This document shows positions 13,161-26,216 of a stretch of 64,000 nucleotides of DNA, piece by piece. The stretch is from Orthonyx spaldingii (Eukaryota > Chordata > Aves > Passeriformes > Orthonychidae). The notes under the pieces are model-generated. The model was not told the origin of the DNA, made no database searches, and saw nothing but the letters and a program-made list of their open reading frames with translations. A program made the translations under genes and the position numbers. The stretch's first letter is position 1; each line of letters opens with the position of its first letter. The stretch covers positions 1,517,824 to 1,581,823 of the forward strand of contig VZTJ01003855.1 in assembly GCA_013397795.1 (NCBI GenBank), written 5' to 3'.

Positions 13161-14095
13161 TTCCATTGCTTTTAAGATCTAAATTCCCCTTTTCCATTGT
13201 GTGCACATGCATTTTTTTAGCTTGAGTGATCACCTGGCATCCAGAGATCAATGGGGAGTGTTACACAACCATGTCATTACATATATTTCAACAAGCAGAT
13301 GTTAGTAAGAAGAGTTCTCTGACCAGTTTTTGAAGCTGTTGTCAAAATGTGGCTTAAACATCAGAAGAACATTCTGCAAATTTACATAACCTCTACAAAG
13401 CCTGAAAAATTAATTTATGGTGAGCATCACTCAGCACACATTTCCAGGAGAGGAAAAAAAAAACCCACCCAACTCTTTGAATGTCCTTTGCAGTTGAGCT
13501 CATATGTATAAAATTGCAAAGATAATAACGAAGCAGATTAAAATTAACAGCAACTGCATATGTGGAAGTGCTGCTTGGGATGAATACATTAGAGAAGTCA
13601 GGGTGAATTAGAACCAGGGGAAATGCTGAGCCCAGGGCTGGAGTGGGATGTGGTGGAGCCGTCCTGGGAGCTGGGAAGGAGCGTTGCTGCTGAGCAGGAC
13701 TCAGCTGATCTCTGCACCGACCCTTTCTGGCTTTACGGTGCAAACTTCAAGGCCTCGTTCTCAGAATTGTTTTCTGTTTTACTTCACCTTCACCTGCTCT
13801 GTTTTCAATACGTCTCAGTTCAGTGCAAGAAAAATAAATAATTTGTAAACTTCAAAGTTGAGAGTTAAATTCAAAGAGGTGTTGGACAGGAGCGCCTGCT
13901 CTGATCTAGATCTGCATTGTGTTTTCAGTGGGTTTTAAAAACCTGGGAAGAAGTGTGGTTCAGGCTTGTTTTTCCATGGTGAAAGAGATTCCATAAGCTC
14001 TGAACCAAAGAGGTGAAATCCTCATGATGTCTCCTGAGCCTGCCGGGTGCTTCTTCTGCTTTTAATCTAAATCTCAGAAGAACTCCTCTTTTGAT

Positions 14096-14160
14096 TTTGA
14101 AGTTTTAAGGCCAGAAGGGGTTAAATCATCTAATCTGGCCTCAACAGCACAGCTATTTAT
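14096..14160 (-). mobile_element. Old CR1-like LINE 3' fragment
   Basis: The segment contains 'ttttaaggccagaagggg' followed by 'atcatctaatctggcctc'. This matches the 3' region of old amniote CR1-type LINEs as I recall it (ttaaggccagaaggg...atcatctagtctgacctc), read from the antisense side. Similarity fades after about 65 bp, so this is a short, diverged relic. Its age relative to the other CR1 copies is inferred from divergence only. Confidence 0.55.
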
Positions 14161-15058
14161 TTGGTTACTGTGCAACTCCAGTCAAATGTGCAAGATTTGA
14201 ACTTGCATTTCAAAAAGACACCGAGACGAGGTTCAGAAGGTGCAGAGGTCAGGTTTGTGCCTGAGAGAGCAGCCCAGAGGGACAGAGATCTCTGTGTTTG
14301 AATTCTGCATCTTCCTTCTCCCCTGGAAATGCAAAGGAGCTCAAGTTGTACATTCTGTGTTAGCCTCTTTGCCTCGAACACAGGAGGACAAGAAAATTAG
14401 AATTTCTTTCCAGTGCGGTAGAAGAAACATTTTGATGTGTTCCAAATGCTAAAATGTCAGGGATAAAAGGGCTTGCTTTGTTTTTAATCCAGGAGAGAGA
14501 GAGTTAGAAAATTTAATATTAGCAGAGCTACGTCCGTGCATTTTTAAGCACTTCAATAAACGTGTTCTTGATTGGATGTAAACTTTCCCCTGTAGTGTTT
14601 GCAACCCAGGAGAATATTAAAATAAAAAATCTCTTTAAAAAGTTAGAGGACTGTAAGTGATTTTACATATATTTCAGTCTTCAGGGTCCTCATTTTTCTG
14701 ACTCATATTAATTTTATTCCATATTTATAGCTTAAGTGAGAAGAGAATCAAATTCAAGAGGTCCATAACGATGTATAAATAATTACTGTTTATGAATATT
14801 ACTGCACAAATTATAAAGAGGATGGCAAATCAAGAGAGATGAAGTGAAAAACTCTCCTGAAAGACGTCTAGGTACTTGCTCGCAGGGGTGTACCACAAGG
14901 GCTCAGAAGCACAGGCAGTTTTCAGGGGTTTGGGTGTCTGTTGCCATCAGCAGCTGGGTCTCTTAGAGGTCATTCTACCATGGAATTCCGAGCCTTTGGC
15001 TGGAGAATTTGTGTGTCAGGCCCTCAGTGCTGGCCCGATCTGCTGAAACCTAAACTTG

Positions 15059-15077
15059 CCTCCTCCTCCTCCTCCTC
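15059..15077 (+). repeat. (CCT)n microsatellite
   Basis: Six consecutive cct units plus a partial unit, uninterrupted. Confidence 0.9.
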
Positions 15078-15355
15078 ACTTCACAGAGCACAGTGGGACT
15101 TGGCTTCCCAATAAATCCAATGGAAAATCTCATTCCAGTCTACAAGTAAAGATGTAGGAAGTGGTAGAGTTGAGAGGAGAGTAAAGGCCTTTTGTGTTTT
15201 GTGCCCATTCTCCAAAGCAGTGTATGAACTTGTGCCAGTTTTCACCCCAGATGTATGCTGCTAATTTCCTTCAGATGTGAGAGTTACTTGTTTGGGGGGT
15301 TTTCTGTAATGAAAGAACTCTCCAAGGGTTTCCATGAGTCAGGGCTAATGTTTGA

Positions 15356-15378
15356 TTTTTTTTTTAATTTTTTTTTTT
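15356..15378 (+). repeat. T-rich tract
   Basis: Two thymine runs separated by aa. Simple low-complexity sequence. Confidence 0.85.
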
Positions 15379-16318
15379 ACTTGAAAGGCTCCATAGCATA
15401 TTTATTTACACAGACATTAAATTCCGCATGCTGAATGCTATCTCAAATACTTTTGTCTGTCAAGAAACTCTCATGTTCACATCCTGCTTTAACTCAGTTT
15501 AAGTTTGCAAGTGCTGGTGAGCTCAGGCACAAAATAAAATGGACTGTGGCACTGTGAGCTTTAATTTCTCTGAGCAGGGCATAGCACTATGAGCCAAGAG
15601 CCCAGAAACAGCAGATTCTCAGTAACAGATTGTTTCTTTCTTGTAAATGAGGATTTTTATGGGAGTACTGCTAAAGGTCCTTAAGACTGGAAGTACTTCC
15701 AGCATCTGCTGACCACAGAGCACAGGCAGGAGGAAGGGGAGGAGTGGGGGCACTGATCCTCCACCCTCCACATTTCACACCATTCTAAATTCAGGCACAT
15801 CCTGAAAAAAGAGGTTTTGTTCCAAGGTGTGTTGGTATGGAAGGGTTCCTCTCAGGGGCTTGGACCTCTGTGTCCCCACAGTTGTGATCACACGGCACTG
15901 GCAAATGGCTGCCTGGCACACATGGAGAAAATACTCCTCAAATATTAACAAGTTTAAAATGTATTTAATACAGCAAAGACCAGTAAAGTTTGAAAATGGA
16001 TGTATAAATATTTATGAAATTACAACACAAATAAATATTACAAAAGCTCATCTGATTAAGACAAGAGCTATGACAATTCTTGTGAATTTTTAATATTAAA
16101 ATAAGCATTACATTAATGAGTCTTCATTATATCATTAAACATTTTACTTTGTTTTCTGTAGAGAATTTTATTTTTACTTGACATACTTTTTTAAGTGTCT
16201 AATGGGCTCTTATGACATTTGTAAATGAGCCAAAACATAAGGAATATAAGAGTTAATTCTTTATATTCATCACTAATTCAGACTAATTTATCATAAGGGA
16301 AATAATAGGGAAGTAGTC

Positions 16319-16338
16319 TTTTTCCTTTTTTTTTTTTT
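16319..16338 (+). repeat. T-rich tract
   Basis: A thymine run interrupted by cc, followed by an AT-rich stretch. Confidence 0.85.
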
Positions 16339-16459
16339 AAATTTACATATAAATAAGTCTAAATCACAAAATTAGGATACAGATTTTAAATACTCCAGAG
16401 TCCAAACTGACTGATGTGAGGTTTCACTATAATTTATTATAGCATAGCAAGGACCTGGA

Positions 16460-16497
16460 TTTTTTTTTTTTCTTTTTTCAAATAAAAAAAGAAAAAT
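16460..16497. repeat. T tract / A tract foldback
   Basis: A thymine tract with one internal cytosine is followed by an adenine tract with one internal guanine at the mirrored position. Arms 16467-16478 and 16485-16496 are perfectly complementary over 12 bp, including the C:G pair, around a 6-nt loop. Homopolymer expansion alone would not place the C and G symmetrically, so a small foldback duplication is plausible. Confidence 0.8.
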
Positions 16498-19400
16498 TCA
16501 AACAGTTCAGCGATGGTAGAAATTGGAGATTGCTCTGAGGTACTTCAGTGGTTTGTGTGGAGCCTTAGGAGCTGCGTTTTCCATGTCACAGCCTGGGTGT
16601 GTCCCACTGCATTTGTCACCAGCGCTGCGGCAGGGACTGGTCCCTGTGTCCCTCCTGCCAGGGGGGGAACTGGACTCACCCGGGCTGGGCATCTCCTGGG
16701 GCTGGCTTGGGTGCTCAGCTGGCCTTGGGTGGGACGGGTCAGCAGTGTCCATGTGGGCAGGAGCAGTGGATGGAGCAGCTGCCCTCAGACACTCCCCTGA
16801 CACCCCTTTGTGCTTTTCCTCACTGGGCACTGAGCATTTTGTCCAAATTAGAGCTGGGTTTGCAGTGCATGTGTTTGTTTGCAGATTGATTGGAGAGCTG
16901 GATTTTAGCTCTCCCACAGTAACATGTGCAGCAATGGGCTGGGCCCAGGAGCAGTTGTGGTCGGGTATTTATATAATCCAGCACAAATGGAGTTCAGCAT
17001 CCTCTGGGCTTCGCTGGCCCGGCTGAAAGGAACGAGAAGCTCCTGATCCTGCCTTGCACAGATGTAGGGGCTGTTCGCTCCTCACCAAACTGCATCAAGT
17101 GGGTGCTGGATGGACAGTGTGACCCCTCTCTGGTTAAAATTGATCTTCTGCCCTCTCCTGTTCCTGTGGGTCAGGGAGAAAGGGCACCTTTCACAAGCAG
17201 CACTCCCCATAACACAAACAGTGCGTTTGCAGTGTCCTTCTCCCGCAGCTCTGACCCACACAGCCCCCAGCTAAGACAGGCTCTGCAGTCCTCCCCCAGT
17301 CCCACTGACCCCAGGAAACCTGCCTGGAGGCTCCTGGCCCTTGCACTCACAGAAAGGAGGTGGCTCAGGGGAGCAGCATTTTTAATCCTTCTCCATTTAA
17401 TAGGTGGAGCTCATATGTGGAGTTTCCACACATGACATTGAAGGAAATTCTTACTAGGAAGAGGCTGGGCAGCCCCATGCAGGTGGTGTTACCTTCTTAA
17501 AAGCATAATCTGCTCCAACACAGTTGCTTTTTAACTTGGTTTGGGGTATTGCCTGTGCTTTTGTCATTTCCCCAGGCCATGAATTCACAGCACAGTGCTC
17601 CCATTCTGTGGCTCCATCAGTGCAGCCTGCAGTCATTTACTGGATTAAGCAATATCCTTGAAAAGCCAGGCGTGCCCCAGTGCACAGCACCGTGTGAGTG
17701 CCTCGCACTGCCCCTGCAGTGGTGGTGCTGGGGGGATCGCGCTCCTCCAGGGGACAAAGGGCATCAGCTCTGTGAATTTGTCTCCAGCCTGACGCCGTGC
17801 TCAGGCTCCTTCTGCCATTAGATTTATGCACCCAAGTAAGCAAAGCAAATACTGATGCTCTCTGTGCACGGAATAACAAACGCGTTTCTTCACAAACATT
17901 TGAGTTTCTGTCAAACATTTTAGCACATTTACTTTCTGCTTTGCCCTCCCTCTTTGTGCATTTTTTAAGCAAATTAACTCAGAAGAAAAAAGTAGTTTAC
18001 AGATCAAAAGGAAATGTTGAATTATACACTTTCTTATTCTCTCTCTCCCAAGACTGGTAAATGCCTCTTCTCAAATAGAAACTTGAATGCTGCCACATTT
18101 TTCACACTTCTCCACTGATCCAGTTCCAATGTGATTATCTTACACTGCTCGTGCAGGAATGAATTTTACAAGGGAGGCAAGGCCAGAATCTCCCTGCTCC
18201 ACGGAAGAGATGAGTTTCTTTGGGAAACTGGCTGACCAGTGCAACCTCAAGATTCACATTGGTTACAGCCTCAGCTACCTTTTCTTTACTCTTCCTCCCC
18301 CTTGGAAACATCAGAGACCTCTGCTGAATATTGATTTTGTGGCGTGTTGAGAAGTCTGGCTGGAGCTGAGCACTGGAACAGGCTGAAGTTGTGTCAAAAG
18401 CAGAGCCATCTCCCCAGTCCTTGCTTTGCTCTCGGATCAATTTCTGTAGAGTTTCCAGTAAAACAAACCAAACAAAAACTGTATCAGGCTTTTGAGGTAC
18501 AGAGTTATTAGGTACTCTGGATTTCTCCTTGGGTTATGTTCCTTTTAAAACAATCTTTCTGTATGGCAATGTGGTGTGTGATAAAGGCCTGACAAGCAGG
18601 AGCCCTGCTGAGCTTTTCTCTTCCTTCTCAAGCTTTTCCTAACCCAACCTCACCTCTGTCTGGCCCAGCTCTTGAGAAACTCTTGGGGCCCTGGATAGGT
18701 GTTGTATTGAGATTGGCTAAATCCTAAAATTCAGGCCAAACATGCAACAGCACTGGGCTGTGAACTGGGAGGGAAGAGGGATGAGGGAGATGAAGGCTCA
18801 TATTTGCTTTCCTTCTACATCATTATTTTTTAATTTCCAAATCTTCCTATGTAATGAGAAGTGATTCACCTGGGTTTGAAGGGGACATCAGGTGGTTTCT
18901 AGCATTCAGATCACCTCATTTCTTACTTTTTTCTGGCACTGCTCTTTCTCAAGCTTTGAGGAGGACGTTTGGCTTTTTAGGACAATGACTTTCCTTGCTG
19001 GAGAATGAGGCTGGTACGAGGCATGCTGTTGTTTATGAAGCTTTTTAAGAGCCTCCTATGAAAGGAAAATGTTATTTTGGCTAAGCATGGTGGAACAAGG
19101 TTTCCTAATTTGTTATTGCTCCAAAACATAACCATGACCCTTAAGAAGCTATTAAATTTTTTGGATAATTTACATGTCAAATAATGTCAGTGCCTGAGTC
19201 TCAGAAACTCCTATAAAAATTAGAAAAAGTAATGTTAAATATTTTATTTGGAAATAAATCAGAGGTCAGAAGAAGGCAAGGCAAAGAGTGAATACATTCA
19301 CAGATTCTGTTGCGCTGCCCTTAATGTAACTTCTGAAGCTTATTTGAAATAATTGGGTCTGCTGGAAACCTTCCAAAATATTTCAAGGGGCCAACAGAAG

Positions 19401-19960
19401 AATTGGCTAAGCTGTATCTAAACTTTAGTTACAGTGTCTTAATTCTTAGATGTCTAAGTCTTCTAAGAAAAAAAAAAAAAGGGAAAAAAAGGAAAAGATT
19501 TTCTTAGAACTCTTCACTTGGTCTTATTAAAATAGCACTTCTCTGTAGAGACGAGTTAATCGTGATTGCCAGACTAAAGATTCTGTTAAACATAAAAGCT
19601 GTCACAGCCCTTGTAGTGAACTGCAGCTTAGGGAGAAAAAAGAGTGAGATGATCCTGTTAGAGGAAAGGTTGTTCAAATTGTACAGACACCCATCATAAT
19701 TTGTGCTAATGATAAACAAATATGCAGCAGAATGAGAGAAAGATCAGAAAAGGCAAAAGAGTTCCTAACACACTGTGCTCTGGGTCCAAAAGTGCCCGAG
19801 AAGGGAATCTGTGCCTTATCTAGAGGAACGCCAGAGATGTTAAAAGGTAGAAAAAATAGATTTGTTGCAGTTAGCTGAGCTGGTATCATGATTAGTCTGC
19901 CTTATCTTTGAGCAGCTCTCCTCTACAGCAATGCCTTCTTCAGGATCAAATGCCAGCAGA
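16498..19960. other. Unique sequence, GC-rich at 16.5-17.9 kb, no gene seen
   Basis: Overlapping open frames occur on both strands at 16507-17026 (up to 167 codons) and 17103-17972. Their translations lack domains, signal peptides or conserved motifs, and frames are open in several phases at once. That pattern fits GC-rich non-coding DNA, not an exon. An A-rich tract at 19468-19497 is listed separately. Confidence 0.6.
19468..19497 (+). repeat. A-rich tract
   Basis: Adenine runs interrupted by ggg and gg. Low-complexity sequence. Confidence 0.85.
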
Positions 19961-20235
19961 GGCGCAGCCCGTGGGTGAGATCTGAGATCGGGGTGGGATT
20001 GTCCCCTCCCGCGGAGCACAGAGAGCCAGGACAGGAGTGACACCTCATTTACTCACACCCATAGCCGTGCATTAACTGGCTGGCGATTTCCCCGAGGCAA
20101 CAGCAGCTGCCTGGAGCCGCAGACTTTGTGGTTTTGTTCTGCTCACCCGTCTGAAGTCAGGCAGCCTTACCTGGAGCTGCCAGGAGCGGGAGGTGCCCCG
20201 GCCCCGGCGGATGGAGCTTTCCGTTACCTTTTAAT
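19961..20235. promoter_or_regulatory. CpG-rich patch, possible promoter
   Basis: I count 15 CpG dinucleotides in about 275 bp, against a CpG-poor background of several kilobases on either side. The densest part (20186-20222) contains ccccgg and cggcgg runs. On the minus strand the patch is followed by a consensus splice donor (cag|gtaagg; boundary at 20170/20171), which would suit a non-coding first exon reading leftwards. The patch is below the usual length for a CpG island. Promoter function is inference. Confidence 0.3.
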
Positions 20236-23200
20236 GGGCAGATATTAAATCGTTGCTTTACTCCCAGTTCTTGATAGCTCCAAGAATTCTTAGTAACCTT
20301 GACACTTCTTCAGAAATCTCCTTGTCTAAGCCACGGAGCCTGGAGAGACATTAGGGTGAGAAAAGACTTTGACTGACTGGTCTGGCTTTCTCAAATATTA
20401 TGGAAAATGTTATCACGAAGAGGCATCGCTCTGAGGCAAGTGGAACTACATTTTATGTGGTACAGAAGGAGAGATACATCAGAATACATCTGAGGGCCGA
20501 TCAGTAAGAACAGTCATTTTACAGGGTTAGTATTTCCAGTTAATTTTATATTCAGGTTTGAGAAGTGCTGCACTTCTTGCAAAAGGAATTGTATAAGAGC
20601 AGTTTTTAAAACTACAAAAGAAAGGTGGAAAAGGCAAATTGCACTAATCCAAGTTTGAAGAGCCCTTCTTGTGATCTTTAGGGATTGAGTCCCAAAGAAA
20701 AGATCAGCTTGTGACTGAGTTCTGAAATGGGGTTTTCTCAAGTGTCTACTCAGAGCTGCAGAACGAGTCCCTCTGGAAAGCTCTGAGGATGTGCCAGGCA
20801 CAGGGACTTACCCCACACAGTCTGGAGCTTCTGGAGAGCTCACAGTGCTCCCTGTGCTTCTGCAGCAAGGGCAGGGCAGCAAATCCACACAAGTGCAGCC
20901 AAGGAGGGCTCAGAAACCCCGCTGAGGGGAGTGCTGGGCCTGCAGCACAGCTTCCTCTGCTCTGAGCTGCCACAGCAGAAGGTCCATCAAAAGCTGGGCT
21001 GGCAGAAATCAGGTGACACAGAGTCTGTGTGAAGGCACGAGGAAAAAGGAGGCAATTTTGTGGAAAAGGCCACTCACCATCACGTAGGAAACAACAAGTG
21101 ACAGAATCAGTATGCAGAGGGAAGCTGTTTCGTTCTGCTGCACGGTGTGGGTGTTTTCCAGGAAGCTGCTCCGCCATCCTTCACACTATTGCAGGGTTTG
21201 TGCCACCAGGGTTTCTCCTTTGGTCTGCCCCAACAAAATGAGTGCTGGAAGTGTCTCTGAGCCACACTTACACTGGTGCTGTCACACTGCACTTGCACAG
21301 CACCATCATTGTACAAACCCCTCTGCCTGGAAGGCTGGCACGGGCCAGTGCTTTGGGAGAGGTAAGAAATGTTTAACCAAGAGAAGGAGGATTGCTATAA
21401 GATCTTGACTTAATGTGAATATCAGGGTTTGAGCCTGTTTGGTGGATGGAAGCAGAGAGTTTCTCTCATCCCAAGGCACGTGCACAACTGTGCTGCAATT
21501 CACCACTGCCAGTTATTAAAGCAGGAATGAAATAATCAAAAGCAGGTTGCTGTAGCTAAGAAGAGAGTTTTCATGTTTGTACTGTTTTCCATATACTGTA
21601 ATTCCTTTCTAATACTGGGCCACCAAAGGTGTTCAGACCCACTGTGATAATTACCACTTCTCTGATTGCCCTCACTAAATGTTGCGGGTTTATAATTATC
21701 ATTTTAATTTATCATTTAGTTTATAATTTTACTATCATTTTAACAAGGGAAGATGGAGAAGTGTGGCAAAGTCTAAATGTCTGTGTGTGCCTGTGCTTGC
21801 TCATGTGTATGTGTAGAGAGAGATTTTATTCAATTTTGCTGTCACATCCCTAATGTGACACTTCAGAGCAGAACCTGCTGGGTGCCTTCAGCTCCCACAA
21901 CCTGATTTTTCAGAGGTGGTGGCTCCCTGCAGGTCTGACTGACTCCAGTGGAATTGTGGCTGCTCAGCACCTTGGTAAGGGCTGTCCCCTGCTGTCACTG
22001 CTGAAGGTGCTCAGCACATTCATGCTGCACGTTTTCAGTCAGACCTCATGGCTAAGGAACAGCAGAGCTGCCACAGCCTTTTCACTCTTTGTCCCAGTCC
22101 CACTCCAGCCAGTGAAATGCAGATTTTCCTGAACATCTTGCAATGGTGACGAATACTACAGTCATGATTAAAAGTTCAGGAATATCACCCATCTCCTTTT
22201 CTTGTGCCTTTGTTCAGTTGCTGAGTGGGGTAATTCTGTTCTTTGCTGTATCTCTCAGACTGCCTCCATCCCTCGATGCCGAGTGCTCTCTACAGTGTTA
22301 TGTCAGTGATCTCCCTACACTGCATATCTGCTGCTCGGCCTGCCTCTCAAATACTTCTTATAAACCACATCTCCCTTCTCTGTAATCTCTCTGAGGTGCT
22401 TATAATGCTTCCTTTCCTTGTCACACCTTTCAGATGCTTCACATATTATAAGCTGAACATTTCTGTGCTCACCTAGCCAGAAAGATTGCCAACGCTCTGA
22501 ATGACAAAAATGATCTAAAGAAAGAAGATGCGGTGAAGAAGTAAAGGTTACATCTTACTGCACTGAGGAAGGATCAGCGTGGCTGTTCAGGTCTACCAGC
22601 CAAGCAGGGACTGCAGCTACAGCACCATTTGTAGTTCCAATTTGCCTGGCAAATATCACGAAATTTCACAGTTCTGGCCATTGTGTTACAAGAAACCTGC
22701 ACTGGCAGCATATGAGAAAAAATAGACATTGATATAATTCACTGAAAGGATTTTCCTGTCTATCAGACAGAGAATTAAATTACCACTAGGTAGGAAGTTG
22801 TATATCTCCATTCAAACTATGGAAATAGTTCTGCACAGCTTAATTTGGCAAAACACGCTCCGAAAGACAAATTCCTCTGCAATCTCCCTGAAATCAGGGG
22901 GACTGTGCTGAGGTAAAACCAGCCCCCACTTTGAGTGAAACACTTTTGCAAATTATTTGAGTAAGTCTCTTTCTTGGAATGCAATTCAAGGCTCGTTTGT
23001 GCCATCTCTGAGATGGGAACTGGATCTCCCTCCACTCCCAGAGCTCCCTGCCAGTGTTTTGTGTGTTTCGCTTGGACACATTGCCATCACGTGTGGTTAA
23101 AGCAGAGTGAGCCCCAGTGCACCAGCTAAGGGGAGGAATGGCAGCAGCAGGGGTGTGCTGCCGTGTCTCAGTCAAACACCAGAAAGGAGATATATTCGAT

Positions 23201-26200
23201 TTGTATCCAGGGATACTGCAGCAGGGAACTGGTTTTATTTTATACCTGTAGTCTCTCCAGTTGCACAGGGACTGGAGGTCAGAGGCAGCATAAATTCATG
23301 ATTATTCCGTGACAGTGTGTGGTCCTGTGAACACTCTGCCCTTGGGTGGGAACTCCCTCCTTCTGTTGGTAACTCCAGTGCCAGGCTTGGTGCACATCCA
23401 CTGCCAGGTTTAGCACGACAGGGAGGGAAGGCTGGGACTGTACCAGGAGCTTCCAGGTTCTGGTGGGTATGGGATGAATTTCACAGTCCCCAAGGGACTC
23501 TGTGCTCACCCTACAGACAGACATGCCATCACCTCTGATGCTGGGGTACAGGCAGCCTGGTCAGACCAGCAGCAGCCATCTCTCCTTCCCAGGCAGTGCT
23601 TCTGCCCCTCTGCACTGTCCTCCCTTTCGGTTCCAGGGTAGGGGTTCCCCATTTTTGGCTGTAACACCCTCCAGGACTGACATTTCTGCCCTCCATGACA
23701 GCACAGGTGATTGTCCCAAGGCAGGCCCGTGTTTGTGGATGTGAGTGGTGCTGCTGCACTGGGGCCCCACCACCAAGGCTGCAGACACCCTGTTGCAGCT
23801 GGCCCAGGCTTCATCAAGGGTTACAGGCAAACTAAATCAGAAAAGAATTCTAATAACAATGATTCCATGTACCTGTGGCTCAAAACTTTGGTCGAGCCAA
23901 TACCCTCTTGTCTGAAAGATTGTCACACTGAAATTTTGATGTTCATTAGGCATTTTGCTGTTACCCCTGCTAAGCAGTGTGATACCATCTTTGCTTGCTT
24001 TGAGGCTGACAGCTTCAGTCCCAGCTGTCCCTCATATCTTGAGTTTTTATTTTTTCTTGTCCGGTGGTGATTCTGTTTTACTCTTCCCTCATCCATCATC
24101 CATCACTGGATAGGAGTATGCTCCATATCCACCCTGCTCCTTCCACCAGCATGTTTTGCTGCATCTGCTGTGAAGTGATAGTACAGGAGTTGTCTAATCA
24201 GAGCCTGATTATCCTTTTGCGTGGAGGTGCTACCATTTGGATGGGCTCTAATCTCATTAACACTACTTCCCTTGTTTCCATCCCACTGATGACATCTGCA
24301 ATTCCATCAGTGTGATTAACACCCTGGTCTGGCTTTTGGCAGGTTTAGTCCTGATTTATGCCTGTGTGGGATGAGAACCAGGTTATCTGACTTTCCCCAG
24401 CTTAGGAATTTGATCCCTCTAGATAGGTCTTGAGGGGGGATTGCTTCTGTTTTGAGTATGATCCAGCTGTTGTTTTCTCCATTCCTTCTTATTATCTGGC
24501 CAATGAAAATGGTGGTTTTCATTTCAATGCATACTTTAATTACTGGCACACCAGTGTAAGATTGCTTGTTGCAGAGCTTCCCTTTAAAGCCTGAAGTTAC
24601 AAATCAGTTAAGAAAGTGGCGTCACAGTGGTAGATATGCCTGGGTTTGGTAAATATTTTTATCTGTGTCTATATATTGAGCCATGCTAGGAAGTGACTTG
24701 GAAAGTACTGATTTTATGAGTGACAGATAATCTACTGTGGTGAATGTACTGCGATTTAGTTCCTCAGCAGACTTGTTACCAAGACTTTGCAAATTCCTTC
24801 CTGAAGAATTTGACATTCACTGTTATTAAGTCAAAAAAGCAGCACTTGCTCCAGATTGCAGAGCTGACATCACACTTCTATTTCTCTGCTGAATCTTTAT
24901 TCTTGGTTATCCTGGAACTCCTGCTTCAGGTAGACCTCTCTCTCTCTTTTTAATTTCAATTTTAATTTCACTGTGTTTTTGTGGAAATTGGGCTCTGCAG
25001 TGGTATCTTACCCCAGCATGCACCATGGATCAAGTCCTCGCAGTAAAAGAATATGTTTGAAATGAACAGTAATTTTCAGTGAATGTCAATCTTACTGTGA
25101 ACTACAGGAAGAATAGCTTGCTTTATTTTTTTCCTAGGAAGTTATTATCTGAAAATGGAAAGTTAATTTGTTTCTGGAGCTCACCTAGGTTTCTTTTGTC
25201 AAAGTACCCATGGTGCATCCAGACTGTAAGGTTGGGAGGCAGAGACATCCAGAAGAGACAGAGAGGGATTGTTTGCACAACCTCTGTGTCCATAGCAGGA
25301 AATCAGGCTGTGCACGGCACTGCTTGGGCAGGAAGGAAGTCAGGCTGAAGAGAAGTTTAACAGTCCAGAAGTGTGTGGAAACATGGTGTGGAGAACAGCT
25401 CTCAAAGTCCCTTTTTAAGTATTAGAAAGGTTAGAAGAATTGCTTTTGTGATTTCTGAGCACTGCCACGTGACAGAGGCATTCAGCTTCTGCCCTACTGA
25501 CCAAGAATCATCTCCTGCTGCTCCTTAGAAAAGTCACTGCCTTGTATCTGAAAAGCACTTTGTATCTGAAAGGAAAGATTGGGTAAAGGTACTAAAATAT
25601 TCACTTCCAGTCTACTGAGTTGGTGAAAACTGATCTGGTCTCTGGTTATCAGCTGACAAACATAATTGCAGCTTATTAATCAAGTGTGGCCACTTAAGAA
25701 TTTGGCAGCTCCTCTGGTTTAAGATGTTTGCTAAAGTCACTAACATTATGGTAATACAAGAAAAGTTACATTAAACCACACTGATTTTGCTCTTAAATAA
25801 AAATAATAACCATCTATAATTGGTTTTCCTTTCTTCTCGTTGGAAAGAAATGGCATTTAAATGTGGAAGTGGAGCTGGAATGTGAAGCTGGTTGCCCCCT
25901 GTTCTCTTTTTAGCTGAAACTGGGAGAAGAGGGAACATGTGGCTTGCACCTCGCCATGGACAGCAGCAGGGGACAGTGTGAGGGTGGGAGACCCCAGGGA
26001 TAAGTTTTGGGAAGGGAAACTTTTGGCAGAGGAGGGAAGAGGGGGCAGTTACTGTAATTTGTATTATGTTAGAAACAAGGGGCTCTGGCTGAGGCAAGGG
26101 CCTTGCTGACCTGGCATTTGGCACTCCACATAAAGGAAGAGCAGTCTTGCACCAGGGCATTTATAATCTGAATAGGAATTGAATAGACAAAATTACCTAC

Positions 26201-26216
26201 TCTGCTCTCTGGTGTT
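20236..26216. other. Unique non-coding sequence
   Basis: No gene was recognised. The minus-strand frame at 20746-21177 (143 codons) and the plus and minus frames at 23279-23830 lie in GC-richer DNA and are open in several phases. A ct-rich run at about 24935-24950 passes into ttaatttcaattttaatttc, a short direct repeat. At 25540-25575 the phrase ttgtatctgaaa occurs twice, 18 bp apart. Nothing else stands out. Confidence 0.6.

Larger units (their letters stand above)
10338..14095. other. Unique non-coding sequence
   Basis: No gene was recognised. A GC-richer part at about 11720-12080 carries overlapping open frames on both strands (up to 140 codons), which is expected from composition. From 12290 to 12500 the sequence is AT-rich and complex. 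The poly-A at 12924-12936 and the C-rich run at 13141-13160 are listed separately. Confidence 0.6.
14161..16318. other. Unique non-coding sequence with AT-rich block
   Basis: The stretch 14500-14830 is AT-rich and complex, with ataaataattact-type cores and no simple repeat: candidate conserved non-coding DNA only. A short cct trinucleotide repeat and T tracts are listed separately. No exon was recognised. Confidence 0.6.
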
